Assembly: GCA_963817135.1 (NCBI GenBank) | Contig: CAWFNG010000010.1 | Span: 558,001-622,000, forward strand | Origin: VAZQ01 sp963817135 | GTDB lineage: Bacteria > Pseudomonadota > Alphaproteobacteria > Rhizobiales > Xanthobacteraceae | DNA length: 64,000 nucleotides | Direction of reading: 5' to 3' | Shown: positions 26,982 to 39,729 of the stretch, one piece after another | How positions within the stretch are numbered: position 1 is the first letter of the stretch | Layout of the letters: every line of letters begins with the position of its first letter | Notes under the pieces: model-generated | Told to the model about the DNA's origin: nothing | Seen by the model: the letters and a program-made list of their open reading frames with translations, nothing else | Database searches by the model: none | Made by a program: the position numbers and the translations under genes

Positions 26982-27959
26982 ATGCTTCGACGTTTGATTG
27001 CTTTTCTCGTGCTGGCCCTCCTGGCGGAGCCCGCTTGTGCCCAGCCGCTCGAAAAAGTCACACTGCGTCTTGATTGGGTCAATAGTGGCTATCACGCGAT
27101 CTGGTATCTAGCGATCGACCGAGGGATATTCAAAACCGAGGGTGTCGATCTTGAGGTACTGGAGGGGCGTGGATCAGCCGTAGTGGCGCAGACAGTGGGG
27201 AACGGCTCGGTGATGTTCGGCACTTCTGATACTGGCGCGGTCATGGGCTTGGCTGCGCAAGGTCTGCCGGTCAAGATTGTCGGCGGCTATCTACGCCAGA
27301 GCCCATTCGCGCTCATTTTTCCGAAGAAGAATAACTGGTCGAGCTTCAACGATCTTGCCAAGGGTAACCCGCGCATCGGCATGGCACCCGGGTCGGGTGC
27401 AGCGGTGCTGCTGCCGGCCGTGCTGAAGAAGACGAACTTGGAGGGCAAAGTGCAAATCGTCAGCATGGAACCGTCGGCCAAGCCGACCGCCCTGCTCGAG
27501 GGACGCGTCGATGCCATTGAGTCGTTCGATTTCCTGCAGATACCGCTGCTCGAGGCGAACGGTATGCCGTCGGCTGCTCTAACCTTCGCCAGCGCCGGCA
27601 TCAATGTGCCGGGCCTGTCGCTCATCACCAGCAACGATCTGATTGGCAAAAATCCAGCGCTCGTACGCAAGATGGTCGGATTGATGCAGAAGACGATCGA
27701 GCTTGGACGCAAGGAGCCTGATGCGGCTATCGACTCTCTGCTTAATCGCGCACCCACTCTTCGGCGGGATGTGGTGACACAGGTCCTTAAGCTGTCATTC
27801 AATCTGATCGAGACCGACGCCACCAGGGGCAGGCCGATAGGCTGGATGTCGCCGGAGGTGATGACGCAGGCGCAAGAGGTCCTCGCGCAATATGGTCAAA
27901 TCAAAACCAAGCGACCTATTGAGGACTACTTCACCAACGAGTTTGTGCCAGGGAGCTAA
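26982..27959 (+). CDS. ABC transporter substrate-binding protein (NMT1 type)
   Basis: Encodes 325 residues with a short signal peptide (LIAFLVLALLAEPACAQ). The mature N-terminus KVTLRLDWVNSGYHAIWYLA and IDRGIFKTEGVDLEVLEGRG are characteristic of NMT1/ThiY/TauA-like receptors, with VMFGTSDTGAVMGLAAQG forming the ligand loop. It lies 18 bases after the permease in the ATPase-permease-SBP order, opposite to the order in the minus-strand transporter. It presumably delivers the substrate of the cupin dioxygenase. Confidence 0.92.
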   Translation: MLRRLIAFLVLALLAEPACAQPLEKVTLRLDWVNSGYHAIWYLAIDRGIFKTEGVDLEVLEGRGSAVVAQTVGNGSVMFGTSDTGAVMGLAAQGLPVKIVGGYLRQSPFALIFPKKNNWSSFNDLAKGNPRIGMAPGSGAAVLLPAVLKKTNLEGKVQIVSMEPSAKPTALLEGRVDAIESFDFLQIPLLEANGMPSAALTFASAGINVPGLSLITSNDLIGKNPALVRKMVGLMQKTIELGRKEPDAAIDSLLNRAPTLRRDVVTQVLKLSFNLIETDATRGRPIGWMSPEVMTQAQEVLAQYGQIKTKRPIEDYFTNEFVPGS

Positions 27960-28021
27960 GTTATCCGCCAATGGCGCGAGCGACGCCAATCGGTTCGATA
28001 AAACGATAGTAACGGACGGTC

Positions 28022-28873
28022 ATGACAAAGTGTGTGTATCTTAACTACACCCAAGAAGACTTGAACCGTAACTTCGATCAAAGGGGGTGGGTCAGCAACG
28101 CCCTCGAAGTCATCGCGCGCTATCCGGTACTGAGCAAGGCCACTCGCGACCGCTTCACACATAGCGCCGCCATTCCGTATGGTGCACATCCTGACGAGGT
28201 GTTGGACATTTTTCCGGCGGCGTGTGCCGGTGGCGCTGTCCAAGTCTTCGTTCATGGTGGAGCGTGGAAAAACTTCACGAAGGACGATTACTCCTTCCCG
28301 GCTGACTCCTACGTTCCCGCTGGGATTAACACCGTAATTCTGAATTTCTCCAAGCTACCGAACGAGCGCCTGCCGACAGTGGTTGATCAAGTGCGACGAG
28401 GCATTGAATGGGTCCACGCGAACGCTAGCACCTTCGGCGGCGATCCTTCCCAGCTCTACGTCTCCGCGCAATCGTCAGGTGCGCACCTCGCCGCGACGGC
28501 ACTCCAGAAGGGTGGCCTGGGCTTCGTGCGGGCAGCTACGTTGGTGAGCGGACCATACTTTCTCGAACCGGTGGTTCTTAGCCATCGTGCGGACTACGTG
28601 AAGCTTGAGACAAGTGAGGTAGCAGCTCTCAGTCCCGGCCTCCATCCGGAAAAAATGAACTGTCCTGTTCTTATGTTGTACGCGCAGAACGATACTGATG
28701 AATTCCAGCGCCAAACGAAAGAGTTTGCGTTAGGCTTGGCGCAAACTGGCCGCCTAACACGATTAATTCGCTGTCCAATGGTCAACCACTTCGAGCTGAT
28801 GGAGTGTTTTAAAGACCCGCAACATGAGCTGATGAGGGCCATATTCGAACAAATGGGAATAAGCAGAAAATAA
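28022..28873 (+). CDS. Alpha/beta hydrolase (arylformamidase/esterase-like)
   Basis: Encodes 283 residues. The oxyanion-hole motif is VFVHGGAWKNFTKDDYSF, the nucleophile elbow is LYVSAQSSGAHLAATAL (G/A-x-S-x-G), and a C-terminal MVNHFELME supplies the histidine. This matches the HSL/kynurenine-formamidase-like group. In a ring-cleavage operon it probably hydrolyses an amide or ester intermediate, for example an N-formyl product from a heteroaromatic ring, which would fit RidA and the cupin; this is inference. It is the last gene of the plus-strand catabolic unit. Confidence 0.88.
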   Translation: MTKCVYLNYTQEDLNRNFDQRGWVSNALEVIARYPVLSKATRDRFTHSAAIPYGAHPDEVLDIFPAACAGGAVQVFVHGGAWKNFTKDDYSFPADSYVPAGINTVILNFSKLPNERLPTVVDQVRRGIEWVHANASTFGGDPSQLYVSAQSSGAHLAATALQKGGLGFVRAATLVSGPYFLEPVVLSHRADYVKLETSEVAALSPGLHPEKMNCPVLMLYAQNDTDEFQRQTKEFALGLAQTGRLTRLIRCPMVNHFELMECFKDPQHELMRAIFEQMGISRK

Positions 28874-29271
28874 ACATGATTTCTGCATCAAATTTCCCTG
28901 GTAACGGCCCGATATGTACTGCATGTCGATTACGCGCTTGTGACCTAGAACCGCTCGGTTTCGCCGACGCCGACGGTAGGGTCGTCTACTACCACCAACC
29001 GGTGAGGAAGCACACAACGCAGACCTGCCAATCCGAATCTCGGAACGCTTAGCTCGGTCGCTTGCAATAACCGCACGCACGAAAGCGGCGAGGGAAGGTG
29101 AGATGGGCGGCCGCGATGTCCGCGCTCATTGAACCATCGGTGCGCTCCACGACGGCGAGATGATGTGCAATCACGACGCCGTGCACCACCCCCCAGGAAG
29201 GCCCTAAAGGGTATGTCGCTCAAGTATTGCTGACGCAATGGCTGCGAAACCGTTGCTTGCAATGCTCGGGT
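28874..29271. other. Intergenic region without recognisable gene
   Basis: About 400 bp between the alpha/beta hydrolase and the convergent coiled-coil gene. Short open frames on both strands give low-complexity arginine-rich translations without start-site support. I see no strong hairpin or repeat here. Confidence 0.5.
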
Positions 29272-30439
29272 TCAAATGAACAAACCAGGCACCCATTGTG
29301 AGAGATACTGCGTAAGAATTGACGAACCGCGATTGCCAATTCCTATATAGCCGACGAGAATCAGGCTCATGATCCATGCAACCATTGCAAACGCTTGCAT
29401 GCGCCGGTTCGATCCCAACATAGCCTGAAGGCTCTTAAGTCTCCCATCGCTTACCTTGGCGAGATCAGCTTTGAGCTGTTCGATCTGCTGCGACAGCGTC
29501 CCAATTGAAATCTCAACGTTCTCGCGGCGGGTCGCTTCCTTGTCGAACGTTTTCTTGGTTTCAAAGAGCAGGCCTGTATTACGCTGCAAACGCTCTTCCC
29601 AGTTCTTGATATTTGGTTCGAACGTTCTGATGTGACTGACCGCGTCTGTGAGCTGCTGCTGGAGATCCTGGAGCCGCTGCAGGGTTGCCTGCAAGTGCTC
29701 ATCGGTCTCCTTAGATCGCTGTTCAGTCGTCTGCAGGCGTTCGTCAGTCCGGCGGCAATTCTGCTCGACTTGCACGGTTTTTTGCGCCGCAGCCTGCAAC
29801 CTTTGCTCTACGATGCCATGCTGGTCCTCGACCTGCTGAATCCTGTGCTCGGAGATGTGCAGCTGCTGCTCTATGCTCGTGAACCGCTGTTCCCCACTCT
29901 GACGCCAATCGTCAGCTCGCCGCCAATTCTGTTCGGCCGTCAGAATTTTTGGCTCCGCCGCCTGCAACCTTTGCTCCAGCACAAGATACTGATCGGTGGC
30001 TGTCTTTTGGATCCTGTCCTCGGCGCTGCGAAGCTCCTGCTCTACATTCGTGAAACGCTGTTCGGCAGTCTGGCGCCATTCGTCGGTTCGCCGCAAATTG
30101 TGTTCCGCGGCCAGAAGTTTTTGGCTCCGCAGCCCGTAACCGCTGCTCCAGCGCGTCATGCTGCTCGCTCGCCGTCTTCTGGATCCTGTCCTCGGCGCTC
30201 TGAAGCTCCTCCTCAATCTCTTTGAAGCGCTGTTCGGCAATCTGGAATTGCCGGCCGAAGGTCTGGCATTGGTTGCCTAATGTTTTCAATTGTTCGGGAA
30301 AAGAACCGCGCAGCGAGTCAAGCTCCTCCCGTACCGCCAGGATTTCCTGTCGCGCTCCCTCGTCTTCCCGCTGGAGCGATTCAAATTGTCGTAGTGTGCG
30401 TTCGGACATCTGCGATGCAATTCGTTGGAGCCGCTCCAT
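29272..30439 (-). pseudogene. Coiled-coil repeat membrane protein, interrupted by +1 frameshift
   Basis: The gene appears to start at the ATG at 30439 (MERLQRIASQMSERTLRQFE) and run to 29272, about 389 residues. It switches frame at 30117: one repeat copy reads agccaaaaacttctg where the next reads agccaaaaattctg, so one base is extra. The protein has three or so tandem ~57-residue coiled-coil units (AEQRF..VEQEL.SAEDRIQKT, LEQRL.AAEPK), then a second helical part and a C-terminal membrane segment (FAMVAWIMSLILVGYIGIG). It could tether a rod-like domain to the inner membrane. As sequenced it encodes only truncated products. Confidence 0.7.
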
Positions 30440-30719
30440 AAGGGCGCGACGGCCGCTTATGTGCCCATCGCAGTCATATCGATGCGTAGAATTGGGGTCG
30501 AAGGAGGCTCGAACTCGGTTTAATGTCCGGCGGTAAATTAAACTTTGTTCATGGGACTGTTGTGAGCGACGGCTGCGAAGTCCCGTGTCTTTTGCAGCCA
30601 GGTCAAGGACAAGCCAATCGCGGCAGCCCTGCACAATGCATGAGCTGGTCGCCAAGCCGATAAACCGATGGTCATAGTCCAGCAGAAAGACTTGGCCCAG
30701 GGTTAGAGGGAGAATGCCC

Positions 30720-31151
30720 ATGGCTAAGTATGTTCCGAGCCCACGAGACTGGGTGCGTGAGCAGGTAGAGCTATACGAAAGTAGCGGCGGCACCAAAGGC
30801 ACCACTCTGCGGGATACCGGGCTGCCTGTAGTCATCGTGACCCACCGGGGCAATAAGACAGGTGCGATTCGGAAGACACCTTTGATGCGCGTCAAGGACG
30901 GCGATAACTATATTCTCGTCGCGTCGCAGGGAGGAGCGCCGAAAGATCCGGTCTGGGCGCACAATCTGCGCGTCGATCCGCATATCGAGCTTCGTGATGA
31001 GACCATCGTACGCCCGATGCGCGTGCGTGAGGTCAAGGATGCGGTGGAAAGGGATCGTCTCTGGTCGTTAGCCGTGGCGGCATACCCGCCCTATGCGGAA
31101 TATCAGGCGCGCACAGAACGTCAAATTCCGGTCTTTGTCGCCGAGTCGTAG
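30720..31151 (+). CDS. Deazaflavin (F420)-type nitroreductase-family protein
   Basis: Encodes 143 residues from ATG 30720; the in-frame ATG at 30714 is too close to the AGGGAG ribosome-binding site. The sequence GLPVVIVTHRGNKTGAIRKTPLMRV, ILVASQGGAPKDPVWAHNLR and then DPHIELRD follow the Ddn/F420-dependent quinone reductase family with a split-barrel fold. Those enzymes use F420 or FMN to reduce quinones or nitro groups. Whether this organism makes F420 cannot be judged from the window, so flavin use is equally possible. It lies 16 bases before the ABC binding-protein gene. Confidence 0.85.
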   Translation: MAKYVPSPRDWVREQVELYESSGGTKGTTLRDTGLPVVIVTHRGNKTGAIRKTPLMRVKDGDNYILVASQGGAPKDPVWAHNLRVDPHIELRDETIVRPMRVREVKDAVERDRLWSLAVAAYPPYAEYQARTERQIPVFVAES

Positions 31152-31167
31152 CTGGAGGGAAAAGCCC

Positions 31168-32163
31168 ATGTTCGACATGAGGCGACGCGAAGTCATCAGG
31201 CTTCTTGGCAGCACGGTAGCCGCTTGGCCGCTTTCGGCGCGTGCACAGCAGCCCGAACGCGTGCGGCGGATCGCTTTCCTGCACGATTATAACGAACTCG
31301 ACCCGGAGGGACGGGTGCAGGTCGTCGCGTTCCGAGAGGCGCTTCAAAAACTAGGCTGGGCCGATGACCGCGCGCTGATCGACTATCGCTCGGGTGCTGC
31401 CGATAACGAACTGCTTCGCAGATACGCAGCAGAGATTGCGGCTCAAAAGCCGGACGTTGTGCTGACCTCCGGCGCAACTATCACTGCAGCCTTGCAACGA
31501 GCGAGCCGCAGCCTACCGATCGTATTCGTGAATGTCACTGATCCGGTCGGCGCCGGGTTAGTTGCGACCCTGTCGCGACCAGGGGGCAATGCTACCGGCT
31601 TTACCCAATTCGAGTTCGGCATCAGTGCCAAATGGCTGGAGCTGCTCAAGCAAATCGCGCCGGCAATTACTCGCGTGGCCGTGATCCGAGACCCCACGGC
31701 GCGCACCGGCGGCGGACAATTGGGTGCCATTCAGGCGGTAGCGCCGTCGCTTGGAGTGGACGTAAGGCCGGTCGACCCGCACGACCCCGACGATATCGAG
31801 CGCAGCCTCAGCGCACTTGCGCGCGACGCGAAGAGTGGCCTGGTCGTGACGTCGAGCAGGCTGGCGCGTGTGCATCGCGAGCTGATTGTCACGCTGGCGG
31901 CCCGCCAGCGTCTGCCTGCGATCTATGCCTTCCGAGTCTACGTCGCCGGCGGCGGGTTGATGTTTTACGGGCCCGATTCCACAGACCCGTACCGGCGCGC
32001 CGCGGGCTACGTTGACCGAATCCTCAAGGGGGAGAAACCCGCAGACCTGCCAGTGCAGGCGCCCGTCAAATACCAGCTGGCGATCAATCTCAAGACCGCC
32101 AAGGCGCTCGGCCTCGAAGTACCGTCGACGCTGCTCGCCACCGCCGACGAAGTGATTGAGTGA
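31168..32163 (+). CDS. Orphan ABC substrate-binding protein (ABC_sub_bind/TrpX family)
   Basis: Encodes 331 residues from ATG 31168, preceded by GGAGGG at 31154-31159; the longer frame to 31093 overlaps the previous gene. The leader MFDMRRREVIRLLGSTVAAW ends PLSARAQQ, a typical Rhizobiales exported leader with a twin-Arg-like start. Family motifs are RRIAFLHDYNELDP, FVNVTDPVGAGLVATLSRPG and the C-terminal NLKTAKALGLEVPSTLLATA, then DEVIE. No ABC permease or ATPase is adjacent, as usual for these expanded families. The ligand is unknown. Confidence 0.9.
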   Translation: MFDMRRREVIRLLGSTVAAWPLSARAQQPERVRRIAFLHDYNELDPEGRVQVVAFREALQKLGWADDRALIDYRSGAADNELLRRYAAEIAAQKPDVVLTSGATITAALQRASRSLPIVFVNVTDPVGAGLVATLSRPGGNATGFTQFEFGISAKWLELLKQIAPAITRVAVIRDPTARTGGGQLGAIQAVAPSLGVDVRPVDPHDPDDIERSLSALARDAKSGLVVTSSRLARVHRELIVTLAARQRLPAIYAFRVYVAGGGLMFYGPDSTDPYRRAAGYVDRILKGEKPADLPVQAPVKYQLAINLKTAKALGLEVPSTLLATADEVIE

Positions 32164-32184
32164 GCGTGGTGTTTGACCGTGCGC

Positions 32185-32901
32185 ATGCGCTACGAACTAT
32201 ATTATTGGCCGACGATCCAGGGTCGCGGCGAATTTGTTCGCCTGGCTCTGGAAGAAGCCGGTGCCGAGTATGTCGATGTGGCGCGCAAGCGAGGCCAAGC
32301 CGGCATTCGCGCCATGATGAAGCTCATGGGCAGCGCCCGCATCGGGCGCCCACCCTTCGCTCCACCCTTCCTCAAGGCTGGTAAACTCATCATTGCGCAG
32401 ACCGCAAACATCCTCCTTTACCTTGCGCCCCGGCTTGGGCTTGCCCCACGTGGGGAGGCCGGCCAACTATGGGTACATCAGTTGCAGCTCACCATCACCG
32501 ATTTCGTTGTCGAGATGCACGATACCCATCATCCGATCACCACCTATCTCTATTACGAGGAACAGCGGCCGGCGGCCAGGCGCCGGACCGCGGATTTCTG
32601 GCGATATCGCGTGCCGAAAATCTTAGGGTACTTCGAGCGTGTGCTTGGGAGAAGCGGCGGCCCTTATATCCTGGGGCGCCGGCTTTGCTACGTCGACCTT
32701 TCCCTGTTCCAGATCGTGGAGGGGCTGCGCTACGCCTTCCCCAAACGGATGAAGCGGTTCGAGCGCAAGGTGCCGCGCATTGTCGCGCTGCATGATCTGG
32801 TAGCCAAGCGGCCGCGTATCGCCGCTTATCTTGCCTCCGACCGGCGGATCCCATTCAGCCAATGGGGCATCTACCGGTATTTCAAGGAGCTCGACCGCTA
32901 A
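32185..32901 (+). CDS. Glutathione S-transferase-like protein
   Basis: Encodes 238 residues from ATG 32185, with upstream TTG and GTG alternatives at 32173 and 32179. The N-terminal thioredoxin-like domain reads YELYYWPTIQGRGEFVRLAL, continuing EEAGAEYVDVAR, then LIIAQTANILLYLAPRLGL in the glutathione-binding position. The helical C-terminal domain includes GGPYILGRRLCYVDLSLFQI, containing the conserved Asp of the GST motif. It is probably a cytosolic conjugating or reducing GST. It follows the binding-protein gene by about 21 bases. Confidence 0.88.
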   Translation: MRYELYYWPTIQGRGEFVRLALEEAGAEYVDVARKRGQAGIRAMMKLMGSARIGRPPFAPPFLKAGKLIIAQTANILLYLAPRLGLAPRGEAGQLWVHQLQLTITDFVVEMHDTHHPITTYLYYEEQRPAARRRTADFWRYRVPKILGYFERVLGRSGGPYILGRRLCYVDLSLFQIVEGLRYAFPKRMKRFERKVPRIVALHDLVAKRPRIAAYLASDRRIPFSQWGIYRYFKELDR

Positions 32902-33068
32902 ACAATGCAACGCCGCGGCGTGCGCGACAGCCCGCGTACCGACACGCCTCGCAACGTTCAGGCCGTCGGATTTGTTGCAGTTGCTTGTGGCACGAACGCG
33001 AAGTGCCGATCCGCGCCGCCAATGTCGGGTGCCTGAGGTGAAGCAGACCCAATGCGGACCGAGGCGGT

Positions 33069-33446
33069 CTAATCGCAAAGATCGCGACACGCTATGCCGT
33101 TGCAATCGGGACGCAGGCCCCGGCGACGACAATCCTCAGGGTCTCTTGGGCCACAAACCCTCTGGCAGTGATGTTCGCAATCATCGTGACATTCTTCGCC
33201 GTTGCAGGTGTCACGCAGGCCCCGGCGACGACAATCCTCAGGGTCTTTTGCGGCACAGACCCTCTTGCAGTGACGTTGTATAGCGGAAGGGGGGTCGGGC
33301 AGGTCGCGCGGCAGCGGAGGCGGTCGCAATCGCTCAATCGGAGGCGGTCCGGGAATTGGCGGCAGATCACGATCACGCTGAGCAGTAGCAGAAGAAATAA
33401 CGCCTACGAATGCGATCACAATCAGAGCACCGAACAAAAATCGCAT
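33069..33446 (-). CDS. Secreted Pro-rich, Cys-rich tandem-repeat protein
   Basis: Encodes 125 residues from the ATG at 33446, which has GGAGGG 5 bases upstream. A signal peptide (RFLFGALIVIAFVGVISSATAQ) is followed by a proline-rich linker (LPPIPGPPPIERLRPPPLP) and two tandem copies of a ~33-residue Cys unit: CKRVCAAKDPEDCRRRGLRD then CQRVCGPRDPEDCRRRGLRP, each followed by TCNGEECHDDC or DCNGIACRDLC. Each unit has six cysteines in the same spacing, suggesting three disulfides per unit. The repeats are also clear in the DNA. Its function is unknown. Confidence 0.75.
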   Translation of the reverse strand: MRFLFGALIVIAFVGVISSATAQRDRDLPPIPGPPPIERLRPPPLPRDLPDPPSAIQRHCKRVCAAKDPEDCRRRGLRDTCNGEECHDDCEHHCQRVCGPRDPEDCRRRGLRPDCNGIACRDLCD

Positions 33447-34355
33447 GGCGCCCTCCATACCATGGCGTCTTAGCAAAACAGGATAGCACAATTCCAAGAG
33501 TCTGTCCGGGGAGTCCAGGCCGGATCGCATAGTTTTCTGAGCATGAGACGCCGGCGCAGGTATGATAGCCTTCGCTGCGACTTGCGGTGGTCCCGAGTGT
33601 CGTGCGAAAGCTTCATGCGAGGACTGGGGCCGCTCACCAAGTCGATCGAGTTTATGACATGGCCGCCGGCTAAGCCGGCGCGGCAGCAGGCGGTGTAGCA
33701 ATGAAGACGCTCCGCGGGAAGACAACGAAGATCAACCGCCGCAAGAAACCAACGGCTGCGCGCCGCCGCAGCGCCACCAATGACGATCTGAAACGCACGC
33801 TAGCGGAGAGCCGTGGCGAGTTAAAGGAGGCCTTGGAGCAGCAGACCGCGACCGCAGAGATCCTGACCGTCATTTCGAGCTCGCCCAGCGACACCCAGCC
33901 GGTGTTCGACGCCATCGTGCGGAGCGGGCTCAGACTCTTCCACAACGCCGGCATCATGATCACGCTCGCGGACGGCGAACAGGTGAAGGCGGCGGCCGTT
34001 GCCGACCCGGATCCGGTGCGCGCCGAGGCCTTGCGGCGGAGGTTTCCGATTCCGCTCTCGCGCGAATACATGAACGGAGTCGCCATTCTTGACGCCAGGG
34101 TGGTGGACATTCCCGACGCGACGAAGGCGGCGCCCGGGATGGCAACCGGCATCCGCAATTTCCTGGCGAGCGGGTACCGGGCGGCGACCCACATGCCGAT
34201 GCTGCGCGGCGGGGCTGCGATTGGGGTGCTCAGCGTGAACCGCCTGGCGCCCGGGCCGCTGACGGAAAAGCAGATGGCCCTGTTGAGGACGTTCGCCAAC
34301 CAGGCCGTCATCGCCATCGAGAACACGCGGCTGCTCAACGAACTGCGCGAGTCGC

Positions 34356-37982
<3,627 letters not shown>

Positions 37983-38079
37983 AAACGTCTCATCCTGTGA
38001 GTCCGCTGTTCGAGGCGAAGCGGTTGTGCGCCGAAGCCTGCAAATGGCTTCTGAATAACGCCCGCGGGGCGTCAGTCCG

Positions 38080-38358
38080 CTACACGTTCGGTGCGATGAA
38101 TGCGCAGATCGAGCGGTGATCACCGCCGCGCCCAAGGCACACATGGCAATGATGGTCCTGACTCGGCTGCACTTGCTCATGCTTGAACAGGTTGCCCGTC
38201 GGGACGTAGAGCCAGCCGGAACCCGTTTCCACCAACTGATCGCAGGCGATTGGGAAGCAATCCATATCGCCGCAGCAGGCTAAAGGATACCAGGAATGCG
38301 CCAGCGCCGGGATGGCGGCAACCAGCGCCGCAATTACAATAAGCAATGCTATTCGCAT
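38080..38358 (-). CDS. Small secreted Cys-rich protein
   Basis: Encodes 92 residues with a signal peptide (ALLIVIAALVAAIPALA) and a mature part starting HSWYPLACCGDMDCFPIACD. The C-terminal HHCHVCLGRGGDHRSICAFI adds paired His/Cys residues. The SWYP.xCCxxxDC pattern is one I recognise from unnamed Rhizobiales periplasmic proteins. Eight or so cysteines with histidines suggest disulfides or metal binding. Its function is unknown, and it is convergent with the hybrid kinase, 100 bases apart. Confidence 0.75.
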   Translation of the reverse strand: MRIALLIVIAALVAAIPALAHSWYPLACCGDMDCFPIACDQLVETGSGWLYVPTGNLFKHEQVQPSQDHHCHVCLGRGGDHRSICAFIAPNV

Positions 38359-39010
38359 CGGCGAAACTCGTTTAGCGTGGCCCGGACCTGGAGCGGAAGC
38401 TGTGACGCGTCCCAGCCCCCTGATCAGGGTGCAATGCTACGGGACAAAACAGAGCGAGAGCCAGAAGCGCCGGGAACAACACATCCAGAAAGCAGCAACG
38501 CGTACACACCACATATCCGTTTGGAAAGAGCGACATTGCATGTGCCTCCATATCGAATGCACCCGCTTGCACCCCATAATTTTGGCTGCGGCATGACGGC
38601 ACCGCACGGACGCCGATGTTGACCGCCAATGTTTACGCCAATGTTATGCGACGATCGCAGAGGCAGCTACGATCAAGGTTCTTGGCAGAGCGGGCATGAC
38701 GCATCGCAGTGGTGGCGATGTGCCCCGCCCAGCTGCTCGCGCTTGCGGATGATGTGGATCGAGTGAACGGCTTATGGCCGCTCGTGGCACTTAGTGTGTT
38801 CCGCCTCGTCCCGGTTACGACTCGAATGCACTGCGGACGAGATTTGCCCGCGGCGATTTCGTCTCTGCATGACCCCAACCCCAAGCCGACCTTGCGGCGG
38901 TGACCACTGGTTGCATTTTTTGTCGTCGGTTCTGTGATCGCCCTCACATAGTCACAACACTGATAGCGCTACTCTCGCATTGCGGTTCGTGCGCGACTTG
39001 TCCCTGGTTG
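38359..39010. other. Long intergenic region, no gene supported
   Basis: About 650 bp. Several open frames up to ~100 residues exist on both strands, but their translations are Ser/Arg/Thr-rich, without plausible starts or recognisable motifs. No strong inverted repeat was seen. The neighbouring truncated hydrolase suggests that this may be decayed coding DNA. Confidence 0.45.
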
Positions 39011-39391
39011 TCACGGTGTTCCCAATTCTCTCACCACTTCACCGCCCTTCATTGACCACTTGACGCCAAACTCCCATGGAGCGAGGGTCCTGTCCGCGTC
39101 GTTCGGGGAGTACGCTTGATACTTCGCAGTGGTCGGGAAATAGAAGAGTCCGATCGCAAGGCCCCGTTCGTTCAGGCCATCAACAATGACCGGCATGCCC
39201 AAGGCATTGGCGCCGAGGGTTGCGTACTTAGCGGTCCACCTCCTGCCAGGTTTGCCGTCGGGGGTCGTCCCCGTTCTCGAATAACCCCGCGGTACGAGTA
39301 TGACATCGGACTTGAGATCGATGCCGAACTCTAAGGTCCGCGCATGAACGACGGTTCCGTCAGCGGCAATGAGACGAATTCCCGTACACAC
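39011..39391 (-). pseudogene. Truncated choloylglycine hydrolase/linear amide C-N hydrolase
   Basis: Encodes 126 residues. MCTGIRLIAADGTVVHARTL starts an Ntn-type linear amide hydrolase with the nucleophile Cys2, followed by ALGMPVIVDGLNERGLAIGL and FYFPTTAKY, family signatures. The family normally runs to ~320-350 residues. Here it loses homology after LAPWEFG and ends after a 17-residue tail (VKWSMKGGEVVRELGTP) that I cannot place. The C-terminal catalytic Asn/Arg region is absent, so this looks like a 3'-truncated remnant. Confidence 0.65.
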
Positions 39392-39729
39392 AGTATCCTC
39401 CCTGCTCGGGCGTCATCCACAAGTCCACTCGTTTCTGGCACAGGGCTGCTGCGCCGGAATGTCCGCGATTATGGAGAGTCTCGGAGGGTAAGCGGACGGT
39501 CGGCGTTGCATCAGCTTGCCGACTGATCTGTGCAGGCCGTCGGGCGGCAGCGGGAGTGGTGAGGATCAGTTCATTGATCGCAAAACGTCGTGTTCAGGAA
39601 CACAATACCGGAAATCTTCCCACTGGATTGCGCGAAGCGGCGTTCGAGCGCGCCACGATACAAATACTTGACAGGCTTCAAGGTCATTCTGTTGTGGGAG
39701 TTCTGCTTCTTGACCGGAAGATACGCCAG
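39392..39729. other. Intergenic region, no gene supported
   Basis: About 340 bp upstream of the truncated hydrolase and downstream of the proline-rich lipoprotein gene. Short frames on the plus strand have no start-site or motif support. Confidence 0.4.

Noticed and set aside
38633..38947. 104-residue minus-strand frame in a long gap
   Set aside because: Low-complexity Ser/Thr/Arg-rich translation without leader or motif support.
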